Shown: positions 10,813 to 25,181, counted from the first letter of the stretch. The stretch: DNA of 64,000 nucleotides from Poronia punctata (GCA_022579005.1 MU401545.1:62001-126000); one strand, 5' to 3'. The notes: generated from the sequence alone by a model not told the origin. Numbers and translations: made by a program.

Positions 10813-13800
10813 TGCGAATATTTATCAGCGTCGATATGGGTGTTGTTCAAGCACGATTTTTTTGGAGTCGAGTCGACCAGAAGTAGGGCCCTGTCTGAGG
10901 TCTTCAATCCGAGTGACCTTGGAAAAGCTACCTGGTACCCGAGGTCGCTTCAATTGGCCGAGTGGGCTATGGCGCAGTTGTAGCGAGTCGTGCAGTTTAT
11001 TTCTCGGTCCTATGGGTTCTTATCGTGACAGTTATCAGAGGATATACCGGATATCCCTTCACTTTACTGCTGACTGCGGTCTTTGATATGAATTGCCGTG
11101 CTCGTTCCGTCTCAAAGTCGAGGTGGGGAAACGTCCGCTTCTGTAAAGAGTGTGTGATTGTATAGTATCCGGGGGTCCTCCTGGATAGCAACTGTCCGCA
11201 AGGCTTGGGATCGAGGTGAAACTTGGCCCTTGGGTGACCAGTCGAAGACTTGACGAATATGCGATCAACACAAAAAATGTGAAAGACCGGCAATTCAGAA
11301 GTACGAAAAGTGGTCTGGCTGCTGGGCAGGACTTCTTTAAGGAGAGTGGCGACAGAATCTGTCAGGTAATAAGGAAGGAATGACTGGCCTGGACGTGGAA
11401 CGTGAAAAACGAGGTGGTGAGTGATAAGACAGTCGGTGGGTGGAAGAGAGAGGGAGAGAGTCAGTTAAGGTAGGATAGGATGCGTACACATAGGAATGGG
11501 GGCCGTGTAGGGAGCAAGCTGGCGATCTCAGGTTGCAAGTAGGGGCAAGTACTTAGGTACCTTCCTGCCAGCAGTACAAACGGGATGCGTAGGTGTACAC
11601 GTCACCCGTGGCTGAGTGTAAGTACCACCTGTATCTGGGTACTTGGGTACTGTAAGGAGCTCAAACTTCAAACCACCCAAGTGGGGCTTGGACACAGGGG
11701 AGTGGGCACACCACCACTTTGCACTTGGTGTCTCAATATCACTCTACATAGTACTTGTAGTATCTAGGCCTATGGTCTACCTGGCTAATGGTAAGACAAA
11801 GTAGTACAAGTATAGAAGACAATATATCTTGCAGGCTTTCCAGGCCATCTCCCGTGCAAGAAGACAAGATCTAGATAAGATGTATTGACAGATGTTCAAC
11901 TAGAACTCATTGAAATTAGATATGAAGAATATAGTCATGCAGGCACCGTACCTTACATGAGATACCCTACTATATTCTTAGTGTTGGCCAAGACCCCTGT
12001 ATCCACCCGAGCACGACACTGGATGCTACAATGTTTCCACACAGCATGTTATCTTTTTTGTGATGCTTATTAAGGCTGGCAGCATAACTACATATGCGTT
12101 GTGAATGCGGCACAGCGGTAAGTATTGTAACTTGAAAGCATGATATTATCCTTTTTTTGTCAATGTGCTCTCTTACAATGTTACCAGTTCCTAAATACAA
12201 ACTGAAAAGACCAAGATGGATCCTTTAGGTACTGGTTGAAAAACACAAATTAGGTGTGCGCTTGTAGACCCACCACAGGAGATCAGTTCTATTCTGATTG
12301 GCTTGTTTGTTGTTTCAGGCCCGAAGGCTTGTGCTGAATACTTCGGGAATCTGTGCCGCGAATCGGTTTTCCTTGTGCTCGGTACTAGAAGCAGCCACGC
12401 CGGTAAAATTTAAGAGAAATACCACATGTACCGACAGCTAGGACACAGGGCAGCCACTGATGCAAAATGACCCTTGAAAGGTGTTTCGCGTGCCCTATGC
12501 ACGTAAAAAAGAAACCCAGGATCATGCTTTCTGGCTGTTATTTACTTTAGGCGTGATAACGGCTGCACCCACGCCTGCCACGTAGGTTGGGATGTAGTGA
12601 GCACAGAAGAGCTTCATTGTCCAATCGGTCAACCTCATCAGTACCTATTGTATTGAGTACATGTACTACAGTACTATCTTTTTGCTAAGTGCACGTGTGT
12701 GCCACGCTTTAACTACATGTGCCTTTACCGTATCTTCTGGCCAAGCCGCAGCAGGTAAGCTAAATACTGGCCAATCAACATTTGCCAGCAGGTGTAAAAA
12801 AGAAACAGATTGTGATATACGTCTTTATGCTGCATAAAATATGTATAGTAGGTGTCACTGCGGATTCAGTAAAGACAACTTAATCAGCGCCCTGGCTTTT
12901 GTCAAAGCTAATACCTACATTACTTTAGGTACATTAAGTGCATGATTGCTTATAAGTTTAAATACCCCCTGTGTTCTTGAGGAAATTGTCATCTTAGGTC
13001 ATCCTGCTTAAGATGCGCCTATGCAGGTACATTTGGTAACAGTGTAACACACATGATTCCCGGTTTGCTGTGCCTTAAAGATATAAAAAAGTCACTGTTT
13101 TTAGAGAGTGGTAGGCTACATCTGCAGGTACCTCAATACCGACATACAGGTAATGTGTGCAGCCTGCTCTGCTGTTGAAATGCAGACCGGGTGACTGGGT
13201 CGTACCTACCAACATGTATCAAGGGGCATCCAAGTACCTACGCCAAAAAGTTACTAGCATAGGTACCGAGGTACTGAAAATCAAGCCCCACTGTGCCCTC
13301 CTGTTTGGGGACAACGAAGTTATGAACATCTACCTACACAGATGAAAAATGGAAGGTCAAGTCTCCTCAACAGTGGGGTTTCTGATCGGAAATTATTCAG
13401 GAAGCCATCCTTAAGCGCTTATACGTCACGATAGAGAAGTAGCGCAAAGCGATCGACTTGCCAACCAATCAGGTTGTATTTGTTTGGGTTGTGCCTGCAC
13501 ATCATAATCTTTGGGAAACCTGACCCGGTATGCCTAACAGCACACTTGACGTACAATACACAATCTAAAGTTCAAATCTGGCATTGTTATTCCTCTCTTA
13601 CCTGGTCGGTATCTACCTGTTTTGGCCAGACATCTTGACACGTAGTTGAAAAAGAAAATAATAAAAGTCAAATCCTCCTCCTCTCTAGAACCACGCCAGC
13701 CCTGACCAAGCTGCCAGGTACCTAATCAAGTCATAACCACCTACTGTGAAGGTTACTTACTTACTTTTGTAGGGGTTTGCTCTAGTAGTACCTACGTAGT

Positions 13801-15689
13801 AAAGGGGGGGAGGCGTCAGCTTTCTTGTTTTTTCTGTAACCTGCAGGGGCCAGATAATATACCGGTGGAAGTATTACTTTACCTACTCATCTTCTTGTTT
13901 ATGAATTGGGGTAATGCCGAGCACCTACTTAAACATGCCCCCTATTATGCTTGTTTGAGCCTACTACCTATATCATTACCTACAAGTATGGAAGCTTTCA
14001 CCTCATATTGGTGTACTGGGCAGATATACGCACGTAGCTATCCAGTGCCAGCGTCAAGTTAATTACCCATTTTGCCGACTTATAGAAGGTTTAGGATAAT
14101 ATGCGTCCCTATTACCTAGTAGGGTCTATTTTGCTAACGCTGTAACTTGACTACAGTATCTATTTACATGTACACGTCTACTCGTAAGGTCGTTTTCGGA
14201 GATAATACTCCTCTGCCCCTATTTCAAGCCCCTATCTTGTACGTGTACGTGTACATGTAATCAAGGCTGTGATGGAAAAGAATCTAATATTGACGTGAAC
14301 TTGTTTCAGGCACTACTAGTATGTCCAATCATATTTGATTCTGCTGCTAGTGGCTTGCTACGATAGGAAATACATGGGTATAAATTTTAAATGCCCTTTT
14401 ACAGTTTACTATTACACGTACATTCTACGAGTAGTGTCCTAACAATGCCCTAACTTAGATTTTGCATGGTATCTTGAAGGTTTACAAACCCTCAAAGCTA
14501 CTGGACTGTTGGTACGAGTAGAAACAAGATACCAAGATATACGATAGTATTGCCGCTCTCATGTACAGAGTACAAGCCCGCATTAATGTTAACTATGTAC
14601 CTCCGATTACCCATACCACTACAAACTTATTTCACCGTGACTGTTGATGCTGCTACCTGACCCCCTGAGATGATGTTCTGTTGTACGTACCTCATGTAGG
14701 ACTGCAAGGTAGCGCGGTTATGATTGACGGTCAGACGAAGGGGCCATTCTTGCCCAATAGCTATTAAAAGGTCGAGAGTGAGATGATAACTCGGCCCTTC
14801 GGGACCTCCCCGATCGATGTTGTGCTAGGGAAATTTGTTGGTTCTGCAAGTACCACGTCATCAGCCGCTTCACTCGGCCGAATAGCGGTGTCCTAGGACG
14901 AGGACAACGCAACGTTCAACTACAATATCAGTGGCCGGTTGCGATACACAAGGAACGCTTGATGGTTTATCTTGTGCTCAATAGGTCAGCTTGCTATCCA
15001 GGGGAAGAATGTGGTCAACCAACCGGCCCCGGGGCAAACCGTTTCTTTTCCATGCTGATACTCGGTCAAATGTCATGTTGAATTCCGATCTCAGCCCCCT
15101 CAGCTTGCTCAACTATTTGCAAGCTCTCAGATTTCCCGGCCACCTACATGAGATTCCAGTAGTGCGGTCGCTTGGTATATTGGAGCCCACGTATGTTGAT
15201 ACATGAGCATTGGCATACATTATATCAAGGCACCGACTTGAATATTTTTGCCTCGAGTATGAAGTTCGCAGTTTGATATAGCAATATACTAGGTTAATAA
15301 ATTCCACTCAATCTCTCACCCCTATCATAGAGGTGGGAGTCAGAAGGTTAGGATAGTATGGAGGCCAAGGGCGCTGCAATCGAGTTGCGTAACGTTAGCT
15401 CTTTGCAATTCATCGTGGGAGACACGAGAGTTCAATGCCATATGAGAATGGTACCGGTTTTAGTCGATAACCTACCTGTTCCTGCCAGGTAGGATGAGGT
15501 ATCTGTATAAGCCACATGCTCTCCACTAACCTAGCCACATCTTCATTGGAGCTCCAACTTCCCTTTGGGTGGACAACTTGCCGATTCCTAAAGCAAGAAA
15601 GGCCATAATTCACATATGCGCAACATGTCTCTTTATTTCAAATTCTATGATACCCCTTGATATGAGGATACGAGCCACTGCATATCGGC
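10813..15689. other. 4.9-kb gene-free region
   Basis: No ORF above about 130 codons exists, and none shows a family motif on either strand. I looked for tRNA A/B boxes, 5S and snRNA cores and joined small exons, and found nothing convincing. The stretch is rich in GTAC/GTAG-type short words and holds three copies of TACGAGTA/TACTCGTA (14179, 14426, 14513). It separates the DUF1996 gene (minus) from the Swa2 gene (plus), so both promoters lie at its ends. Confidence 0.55.
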
Positions 15690-18496
15690 ATGGATGATCT
15701 TTCTGGCTTAGAATGGTCTTCGGCCAATTCCGGGCAAGGCAGTAACAAGCCACCCGTTATGAACCCAATGAACCCCCCTACGTTCTACCCTACTCTACGT
15801 CCGAGCCCTTCACCTCAATCCTCTGCGCGATCGACACCGTTGCCTACCCAGACCTCGTCAAGCGCTGCGAGACAGCCTCCCACTAAGTCGACAACAGATA
15901 GCTTTAGTAACTTAGTCAGCTTCGGCAGCGGTAAGAGCAACGCCAACCTCAGTCTTCGAGAACGGCAAGAACAGCTGGCTGCCGAGAAGCAGCGAAAGGA
16001 GGAGGAAGAAAAAAGAAGGCTTCAGACACAGTATGGAGGCGGACAATTCTGGGACACGTTCGGTCAAGGGTCAGGGCCTGCTTCGCGAACGATTTCGCCT
16101 AGCGGGCTGTCCGGTACCGGGACAGGGGGTGTCGGAAACGGCAAAAAGCCTGATACCCAAGACGATGACGATTTGTTTGCGGCTTTCAATAAGAATACCA
16201 AGGTCGACAATGCGAGCCACTATCCTCCTCCCACGCAGCAGCTTTCCAGGACTAGTACGCCGGCCAATGCTGCCAAACTAGATCTATCTAATGCCAGCGC
16301 ATGGGGCACCCCTCCTGCCGCCGGCGCGCCTGAGCTCTACGACGACGATGACCCCTTCGGCCTTAATCAAATACAACCGAAAACTAAAACGCAAACGCAA
16401 AATGTTATCAATGTTGCCGATGACGACGACTTCCTCGGCGACTTAGCCAAACCCGTAGAAGAGGTTCGGCGGAAAATGGAGGTAGCCGAGCCTAGGCGTG
16501 CGCCTAGGGGTGAGCCTGGAAAGCCTATCGAAGATTCCGATTCCGATTCCGATTCTGAACCAGAGGTGCCCCCTCGTGGACCTGGACTGGATCCATTTGA
16601 CAAAGCGGTAGCCGAGCTAGTGGACATGGGTTTCACGCCCGAGAAGGCGAGGCGCGGGTTGACGGAGAATGGTGCTGGTCTTAACGTCCAAGCTGCGGTC
16701 GGTTGGCTACTGGATGATGCTCACAGAGATGCTCGAAATAAGCAACAATCGCGTGCATCTCCCGCTCAACATGCGTCAGGGACGAGGGGACACAGCGGCA
16801 CAAGAGACAGAGGTGGACCCGCCTGGGCGAGAAACGAGGAAGTGGGCGGGATGCCTCCCCGCGGAAATGCACAGTCACCCGCGAATAGTGACGACCTTTC
16901 AAAGAAAGCGGCCGCCGTGGGTTCAACGTTATTTAAGACGGCGAACACGCTATGGAAGACTGGACAGAAGCAAGTGCAGAAGGCAGTTGCCGACTTTCAG
17001 CAAGAAGGTGGCGACCCCAACCAACCTAAGTGGATGCGTAGCGCTCAGCCAGACCGATTGCCGCCGAGGAGGGAAGTTCCCGAGACAGCGACCGATGAAG
17101 CTCTAATGCTAGAATCGGGACGGCGACCCGAGAGACACGCGTCTAGGACCGGCTCAGATCGGAGTGATCCATCGGGTGGTCACTCCCCGGCCTTGCCTGC
17201 TCGACCATCTGGTCAAGCTAACATACCGAAATGGCAGCAGCCCTCCCCGTCGGGCTCTGTTGATCCTCGAGCAAGAGTCAATAAACAGGTGATAGAAGAA
17301 CAGAGTGCACAAGCATACGTCAGCCCAGCGAGAAGGAAGAAGACCACGCCGCAACCAGCGCCTAAAGCCGAACCAGACGCAGACCTTCTATTTAGCACCT
17401 CGCTTCCATCGTCCGCTCAAGTGCTACCTCGGCGGTCAGCACAACCCTCTCCAGCTCCTAAGTCGGTGTCCCAAACTTCATCAAGGCCAATTACCCCTCG
17501 GCCACCACCGCAAACCCGGAACATACCATCTTTGTCCTCTTCGGTCTTGGAGGCTTCTACACGTCATCGTTTAGATGGCACGGCTCATTTTAAACGCGGC
17601 GACTATGATGCTGCACACACAGCATATACTAATTCACTGTCGGGCATCCCACAAAACCACCCACTTTGCATCGTTATCCTTACCAACCGGGCGTTAACCT
17701 CGCTGAAAACCGGCAGTCCCAAACAGGCTGTCGACGACGCAGACGCTGCGATTAGCATTATCGGCCCCACACGGGGTGAAGGCGAGAGCGTCGCGCTACC
17801 GGACGGCGAAAAGCGCGACATGAAGGATCTTTATGGAAAGGCGCTCAGCCGAAAAGCAGAAGCTTTAGAGCAGATGGAGAAATGGGCAGACGCCGGAAAA
17901 GCATGGCAACAATGTGTCGAAGCCGGTGTAGGTGGCCAGAATGCGATCGCAGGCCGGGAACGTTGCCAAAAAGCTCTAGCGCCGAAGCCAAAACCGGCGC
18001 CACGACCTGTCCAAGCGGCAAAGCCCCGACCCAAACCCTCGGCCATGGCTGATTTCGAACCGAAGAAAGACTCGGAAGCCGTCCAGCGGCTGCGTGAAGC
18101 TAACAGGGCTGCCGAGGCTGCCGACGATGAAAAATTCGCGCTAGGCGAAAAGATAGACGCCCGAATCGCTGCCTGGCGGGATGGTAAGAGGGACAACCTA
18201 CGAGCGCTGCTTGGCAGCCTTGACCAGGTTCTATGGGAAAATAGCGGATGGAAAAAGGTGGGCTTGCACGAACTGGTCATTGCCAATAAGGTCAAGATTC
18301 ACTACATGAAGGCTATCGCGAAATGCCATCCTGACAAGGTAAGTCGTGGCCCGCCGCCACGTGCCCAGACGTGGACGCTAACGACGGTGATCAGCTTCCC
18401 CAAGACGCCGGCACCGAAACGCGGCTTATCGCGGCCACTGTGTTCGCAACTCTCAATGAGAGCTGGGATAAATTCAAGACCGACAACGGGTTATGA
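15690..18496 (+). CDS. SWA2: Auxilin-like clathrin uncoating factor (UBA-TPR-J), Swa2 homologue, 916 aa
   Basis: Auxilins recruit Hsp70 to clathrin-coated vesicles and trigger uncoating. Exon 1 is 15690-18338. A 56-nt intron (18339-18394, GTAAGT to ATCAG) is removed, then exon 2 (18395-18496) ends the protein. Without splicing the frame continues wrongly to 18554. The N-terminal third is disordered with DPF-type clathrin/adaptor motifs (DDDPFGL, LDPFDKA). A UBA domain follows at about residues 302-345 (VAELVDMGFTPEKARRGL). TPR repeats lie at about 623-765 (AHFKRGDYDAAHTAYTNSL). A C-terminal J domain lies at about 830-916, with the HPDK motif at the exon junction (AIAKCHPDK joined to LPQDAGTETRL, then ESWDKFK). 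Domain order matches yeast Swa2. Confidence 0.93.
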
Positions 18497-20987
18497 GGAT
18501 GAGGGGGAAGAGGAAAAAGAGACAAAAAGGACAAACTTAAAAGATATGATGTAGACGACGCGTGAAACGACAGGAGATACGAGATACACGAGCTTAGCCA
18601 CCACACACCCACAGCTGCATGAAATAATTCTATCAGAATGCACGACATCCAGACCTTTCAGGATTAGAAATGGTGTAGTGCATACAGCCTTACCAATAAC
18701 GCCAATGACCTGCATTAGCGAAGCCACTTTATGAAACGAGTGTTTCTGTGTGCTATTCCGTCTGCGAGGCCTCGCCCATGGAGAGAGAGCGGACAGCTCT
18801 TGATAGTGCTCAATAGTTCGAGACCATTGCATATTTACAGACTGACACGTCCTTTTATGGTTGGATTATGCAGGTAGGGACCCTTGTTGTGGCGTGTTGT
18901 GGTTGGGAGCAAGTAACTTCACTCTCACTGCTCTTGTTCAAGTTGTGCTAGTTCCTCCAGCAACCGCAAACTTCTGTCTGCTACCTCCATACACACACAC
19001 CTACACGAGATCATGCTGAGGCGCCCAAGAGTCGCTATTTCTGTCTATCATTCGACAACTCTCACGAGACATTAGCGGAAAACGTTACCCAGAATCTGCC
19101 AAGACCTTAAGCTCACTTGAAAGCGGTGTGTTGGGTCTACAAAGTAGCTCTGTTTATGGTGGAAAGCAACCAAGCGAGGCGAGGCCCATCAGAATCGCCG
19201 AAGTCCGAAGCAGCGCCGTCCTTGAGCCGCATTTTACCGGGAAACCAACAGTCAACTTGCGGCCGCGAATTACCCACTGCTTTTAATGAGATGACCCCCA
19301 GAACAGACGACATAAAATGCACGCACAAAAAGGACCTTTACCTATATTCACGCAACTAGGTTAGATAACTACTACCTTACCTAGGCATTGTAGTTTGCGC
19401 AAAAAAAAAGGATGTAAACCCCCTTCTGAACTAATACACCAACAGGTAACGTAACACGTAAAAAGAGTAACTAATAACATGTTGCAACTAAAAATATTCG
19501 CATACTTGTGGTCTTTTTCTGATTTCCCCCACTGACTGACGTCAAAGGCCGTTTAGTCCTAGCCTCAAGGCTCAGAGTAGGACCCTTGCGAGTCATTACG
19601 TGGTGCTAATGACAAGGGCGGGTTCCCCAATTCGGTAATTCGGTGACCTAGAAAAATTTATGTTTCGGGCCAAAGTTGCCCTGTCGGGGTTGGTTATTGC
19701 GGGGAAGCGGCATTGTTCGGTCGGTAGCCTGTGCGTGTAGTGGAATCCGGGGCCAGTAGCGAATGGCTAACGGTGTGCAGTGTGCACTACTGTAGCTTTA
19801 GGTTTTAAGTGGAAAGCCACCGACAAGGCCTGGCCCCCTAGTCTAGCTCAGGTTCGGGGTTCCTAAGGTGTTAAAAATATCAAACGGGATTTGTTTGGCC
19901 TCTGTTCAAGATGTCTGGGTGAAGCATACAATACTCGACGACGAAAAATAAACTGGACAACTTGTGGTGATTCCTATCGTAGGTACGAGTATCATATGTT
20001 TCTGCCGGTGTTGTTAGCGTTGTCTCGGAGGACAATTGATGCGCTGGATGATTAGGATCGTTGTTGCCGTTATCCGAAAAATACGGATGGGAAGTCGCAC
20101 CTGGTTTTCACGTGCCCTTTACACGTACACCTGCCGCGCATACCTTGTCTTGTTAGGCTTCTTAAGGGAAGCAAACTTTTCCTCAGATGCATATAAGATC
20201 TTGGCAATCGAATAGGGACCTTAAGTCCTTGATTGTCAGCTTTGCATCTGCCGTGACACACAACATATACGTGTAGGTAGAAGTGTAGGAAGAACACTTT
20301 GTATAACATACACAGCGCGGGCAACAGAAAACCAAAGCCAAAAGATAAAAAGGCTGAACCCCCAAGCTAATACCTAACAAACTTGTATGCTAGACAATTT
20401 ATTACCTACCTACTATACTGTAGGGGGTTTAGGTGGTTTGAGGAAGGGGGGGTCAACTTTTATTTTTTCTGTCGCCCGCGGGGATAGAGTCTTGGCCGTA
20501 TATATCTATCTAACCTGTTAGGTATAATTCGAGCTTAACACGCACCTGCATACACCTGTGGAGAAGCTGAGATGACCAGGTCGAGGTTATAGGATGATGG
20601 ACGATGCGGATAGAGACAGGCCAGGCCCTTCCCCCATTTACGCCACCATTCCCCACTACGCCTTGCCCGTATCGTCATTTCTGTACTACGAGGAGTATCG
20701 AATGACCCGAGGAAGAGATCGTCAACCGGGCTTCCAAGTTCTGGGGGAGCTGTTGGAGGATTACCAACGACGTATATAAAGCAAACCGTTGACCCCACCG
20801 GGTCAGCAAACGCGAGATTCCATTTAAACTCGGCTATCTCGACTAGATAAGGTAGATCACGCTTCGTCTCCGGCTTTCGCATCGCGACCTCATTACTTGA
20901 TCTGAGTAGGTAGGGAAGGGGCAAAACAGACGAGAGCGGCGTTGGTTATACAGAAGACGACGTGGACCTCCGAGTGTGGCCGTCACG
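18497..20987. other. 2.5-kb intergenic region before the sugar transporter
   Basis: It holds the 3' side of the Swa2 gene and the promoter of the transporter. ORFs at 18491-18832 (minus) and 20535-20924 (minus) have no recognisable domain. One TACGAGTA word occurs at 19984. No RNA gene is apparent; a TAGCTCAGGTTCGGGGTTCC string near 19849 looks tRNA-like but has no foldable tRNA around it. Confidence 0.5.
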
Positions 20988-22807
20988 ATGGGCAAGTTCT
21001 TCGGCCTCCGAGGCAAAAGCCTCAACTGGGCTATAGGCCTCATCGCCGGCTGCGATTTCCTATTATTTGGTTACGGTAAGCCCCACTAGTCAATTCACGG
21101 ACATGTCGCGTCCGGCCTTTTGGCGACCGAAGGCGAAGGGAGAAAGACAATGATGGACTAAGAAGAGGCCGCAACAGATCAGGGTGTCATGGGCGGTATC
21201 TTGACGATGCATCAGTTCCTCGACGCCTTCCCGTCTATCAACCCGGATGATCCAGCCATCGCGGGACAATTGGCTCTCAAATCGGAACGATCCACGACAC
21301 AGGGCATCTCGGTCGCAAGCTACAACCTCGGCTGCTTCGTCGGCGCCGTCATCAGCATCTTCATCTCCGATATTCTCGGTCGCAAACGGATGATCATGCT
21401 CGGCACCAGTATCATGGTTGTCGGCGCGATACTGCAAGCCTCGGCTACCACTCTCCCACATCTGATCGTCGGCCGCATCATTACCGGCCTCGGCAATGGC
21501 GGAAATACTTCTACCGTGCCCACCTGGCAATCCGAGACGTCGCGCTCCCACAAACGAGGCAAGCTGGTCATGATCGAAGGCGCCCTTATCACGGGTGGAA
21601 TCACGCTCTCGTACTGGATCGATCTCGGCTGCAGCTTTGCGCCCGGCAGTGTCTCTTGGCGGTTTCCCCTCGCCTTCCAGATCGTCTTCTGCATCTTCAT
21701 CCTGGCCTTCATCTGGGGCTTGCCCGAGTCGCCGCGCTGGCTGATCCTGAAGAAGAGGGAAGATGAGGCGCGTGAAGTCCTGGCCGCGCTTGCGGATACA
21801 ACCCTGGACGACAAACTGGTCGAGGACGACATGCTCGCGATTAGGGAAACCGTGCTCGAAATGTCCAAGGGCAAATTCTCCGATCTCTTCAAGATGACCA
21901 AGGACAGAGAATTCCACAGAACGCTTCTGGCCTACATGAACCAAGTCTTCCAACAGATATCAGGTATGTATTGGTGTATAGACGACGGAGCCGAATATTG
22001 TAGGTAAAATAAAAGATGCCGACTGACCTCTTTACCCAAGGTATCAACCTCATCACGTACTACGCGGCAGTCATCTATTCCGGGTTGAACCTTGGTGGTT
22101 TCCTATCGCGTTTGCTCGCCGCACTGAACGGAACAGAATACTTCATCGCCTCTTGGCCGGCCGTCTACCTCGTCGAACGCGTTGGTCGGCGTAAGCTCAT
22201 GTTATTCGGTGCCGTCGGACAGGCCGCAACCATGGCCGCACTCGCAGGGGCAGCCTCTTTGACAGGAGGCGATAACCCGCCAAAGGGTGCTTCCATCGCC
22301 GTTATCGCGCTCCTATTCGTCTTCAACACATTCTTCGCAGTCGGCTGGCTGGGTATGACATGGTTATACCCGGCAGAAATCGTACCTCTAAAGATCCGGG
22401 CGCCGGCGAATGCCTTGTCGACATCGGCCAACTGGATCTTTAACTTTCTCGTCGTCATGATTACCCCAATCGCGTTCAACAACATCGGCTATCAGACGTA
22501 CATCATCTTCGCCGTCATCAACGCCTTCATGGTGCCTTCGGTCTACTTCTTCTACCCCGAGACAGCCTACCGCTCTCTCGAGGAGATGGACGCCATCTTC
22601 CACAAGTGCCAGGGAGTCCGCGGATACTTTGACGTCGTGGGCGTCGCTAGAGAAATGCCCCAACGTTATGGCAAAAACGGCGAATTGCTTATTGCCTATG
22701 ACGAGACGGAGGAGCACAAGGCTCACGTGCAGCATCATCATCAGGACCCGCATCAGGACTCCAACAGTAGTGATGCCGAGAAGGCCATGGGCGCCAAGAC
22801 CAAATAG
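20988..22807 (+). CDS. MFS sugar porter, STL1/hexose-type, 546 aa
   Basis: This is a twelve-helix sugar/H+ symporter type protein of the plasma membrane. Exons are 20988-21075, 21178-21963 and 22041-22807; introns are 102 and 77 nt with donors GTAAGC and GTATGT. Joining gives FLLFGYD-QGVMGGILT and FQQISG-INLITYYAAVIY, both typical sugar-porter signatures. Other marks are DILGRKRM after TM2, GLPESPRWL at the end of TM6, ERVGRRKLM after TM8 and FYPETAYRSLEEMD after TM12. The segment WLYPAEIVPLKIRAPANALS is common in fungal STL1-like porters. The C-terminal tail is hydrophilic and His-rich (HHHQDPHQD). Substrate (hexose, glycerol, lactose or other) cannot be assigned. A long minus-strand frame across this gene is an antisense shadow. 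Confidence 0.93.
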
Positions 22808-23460
22808 AACAAACACACTTATTCTTCGTGATGGTGTGTTGAGAAGAAGGAAGAAGGAAAACCTGTAATGGGCCAAAAAGCATGCATATAATAATGGTGG
22901 ATTTGATGAGCCCATTTTTTCCTTGGAATGTAATTTTTTTATATATATGCTTCTGGATACCCCGCCGCGCAAGTCTGAGGATGAGAGAAGAGGATATTGT
23001 TTACATACGACAAAGACTTCGACCTTGCAATGCCCATGGATGGACAGGAAATCGGAGGCCATGTTTTACTTCCTTCTGACGATTTATCTATAAAAGATCT
23101 AGACCTAGACTTTAGTCTTCAACCAGGGCACTGATTCCTTCGATATCATGACTAACTCATTACGTCAACAAGCATCCTATCAGTTATGTGTAGGTAAAGT
23201 ACCTAGATTAGATACATGTTCATTGTAGCATTCGTAGACTACGTAGCCAACCCCCTTTTCCGAGACGACGACTGGTTGTCAATACCAACGTACGATAAGT
23301 ATTCAACTTTTTGACCCCATAGACATATCAAGTTAAAGATTAACAGAAAGTAGGGCGACACATTTATCAAAAAAAAAATTGAGTGAAAAGAATTAACATA
23401 CAAAAGCTGGCCCCGAGCATAAAAAGGGGTACCTCGTCTACCTACCTACCTAGTGATCGA
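22808..23460. other. Convergent 3' region between transporter and kinase
   Basis: AT-rich sequence between two converging stops. Nothing beyond probable 3' UTR sequence is visible. Confidence 0.5.
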
Positions 23461-25181
23461 TCACCAATCCGGCACATTATAAATCATCCTATCGACCCAA
23501 TCCCTGATGAACTGATCCGTCTCGTTCGCAAACCTCTTATCGATCCCCTTCTTCGCCTCCTTCAACAGAACCGGCAGAGTCGGCCTCTGCGCCGGATCAT
23601 GCGCCATACATCTCGCGACCGTCTCGCGAAGCTTGACATCGACCCCGTCGTATAACGGGTTCGTGAGGATTTCCACGGCATATGTATCCGGGAGACCGGG
23701 CCATTTACGACTCTTGGGCATTAGGGTTGGGGGAAGGGGGACCCAGAGGCGGGTTATTAGTTGCCACATTGTCTGTTGTTGTTGTTTTTATTATTATTAT
23801 TATTATCTTATCAGTGAGAGGAAAGGGGAAAGGGAGAGGGAAAGAGAAGGCGTAATTACGATTCCGATTCCCCAGATATTCATCTGTGGGCCGTAGTTCC
23901 CTGCTATTTTCTGCTCGGAAATCTCGGGTCCATCTTCTTCGGGGATTTCGCCGTCTCGGGTTTTTATGTGTTCCCATTCGGGACCGAATTGTTCCTTTTT
24001 TTTTGTTCCATATGATTATTATTTATTATTCTGTTCGTGTTGGTTTTTTTTTTTTTTTTTGGTAAGGTAGGATAGAGAGTGAGTAAGTGAGTGAGTGACT
24101 TACGGGTGCATAGTAGCCGTATTTAGCCCATCTGCGCATGCCGGCGTAGTAAATACTACAAAAAAAAAAGATTTGTGAGCGAGTTATATAGGTAGGTAGG
24201 TACCTTAGGTAAATAATCCCGTGAGAAAAAAACAAAGCAAAGGTTTAAAACTTACTTTCTTTTCCGCCATTTTACTTCGGTTGCTAAACCGAAATCTCCC
24301 AGCTATTTATTTTCTGTCTGTTAGCAAGTAATTCTGTCTGTGTTTTAGATTTGAAGCTTGTAGGGGTTTTTTTTTTTTTTTTTTTTTTCATGTATACCTT
24401 TAACTTTGGGATGAGTAAATGTTCATTATCTATTGCGTTGAAATCGACATTCGAAATGAAGACTGTTTTATTTCCAGGTTAGAAAAACAAGACAAAACAA
24501 AACAAAATGAGAGCTTTAACCCCAAAAAAAGGGGGGTGGGGGTTGAAGGGGGGGCAACTGACTATTATTTGGATCAATATCAAAATGAACCAGTTTTTTT
24601 GCGGCCCAACGTCTTCTGGGAACGGGTATGTCTTCAAATAACTCCCTTCCGACAATTTTGCCTTCTCGGTTGATATCTACGCCTGGTAACATGTTGTGGG
24701 TTACGGGCGGTCCTTCTCTTCGTCTGGGATGGAATTTTCGAGGCGGGTATCTGTTTAAAAAAAAATTGTATGAGCGGGATGAATCAAAAGTAAGGTAGGT
24801 ATGAATGAAAACTTACGCCATGGCAACACATGCTCGCACCACTATATATATCATCATCAGTTCAAATACAAATACAGCCGTGGGTGGAACGTCTAGGTTA
24901 GGTTACTTACTGCAAAGCCAGAATGCCCAGAGAACTATGACGAGTATGGTCAATGATTAGTTTAGATTCTTTTTGCCCGTCACTCAAAGTGTATACAAGA
25001 ACACGGCTGAAAAAAAAAAAGACGTGACGCTTCTCGGAAAAGAGGAGGGGGAAAAAAAAAGAAGTACTTACCACGGTTAGGAGCCATCTCTTCCGCTTCA
25101 CCAAGTCTATTCCGCGCAAAGCATCAATCAGTTAACCGAAAAACACACACACAAGTGGGTTAAACGAAGGAGAGAGAAAGC

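Noticed and set aside
18491..18832. 113-codon minus-strand ORF overlapping the end of Swa2
   Set aside because: Overlaps the coding end of Swa2. Some hydrophobic stretches, but no family resemblance I could defend.
19845..19870. TAGCTCA and GGTTCGGGGTTCC strings resembling tRNA A and B boxes
   Set aside because: They overlap within 25 bp instead of lying 30-60 bp apart, and no cloverleaf can be drawn.
20535..20924. 129-codon minus-strand ORF upstream of the transporter
   Set aside because: Lies in the promoter region of a supported gene and carries no motif.
21090..21953. 287-codon minus-strand ORF across the sugar transporter
   Set aside because: It is antisense to exon 2 of the transporter and has a low-complexity Asp/Glu/Arg-rich translation; a shadow ORF.
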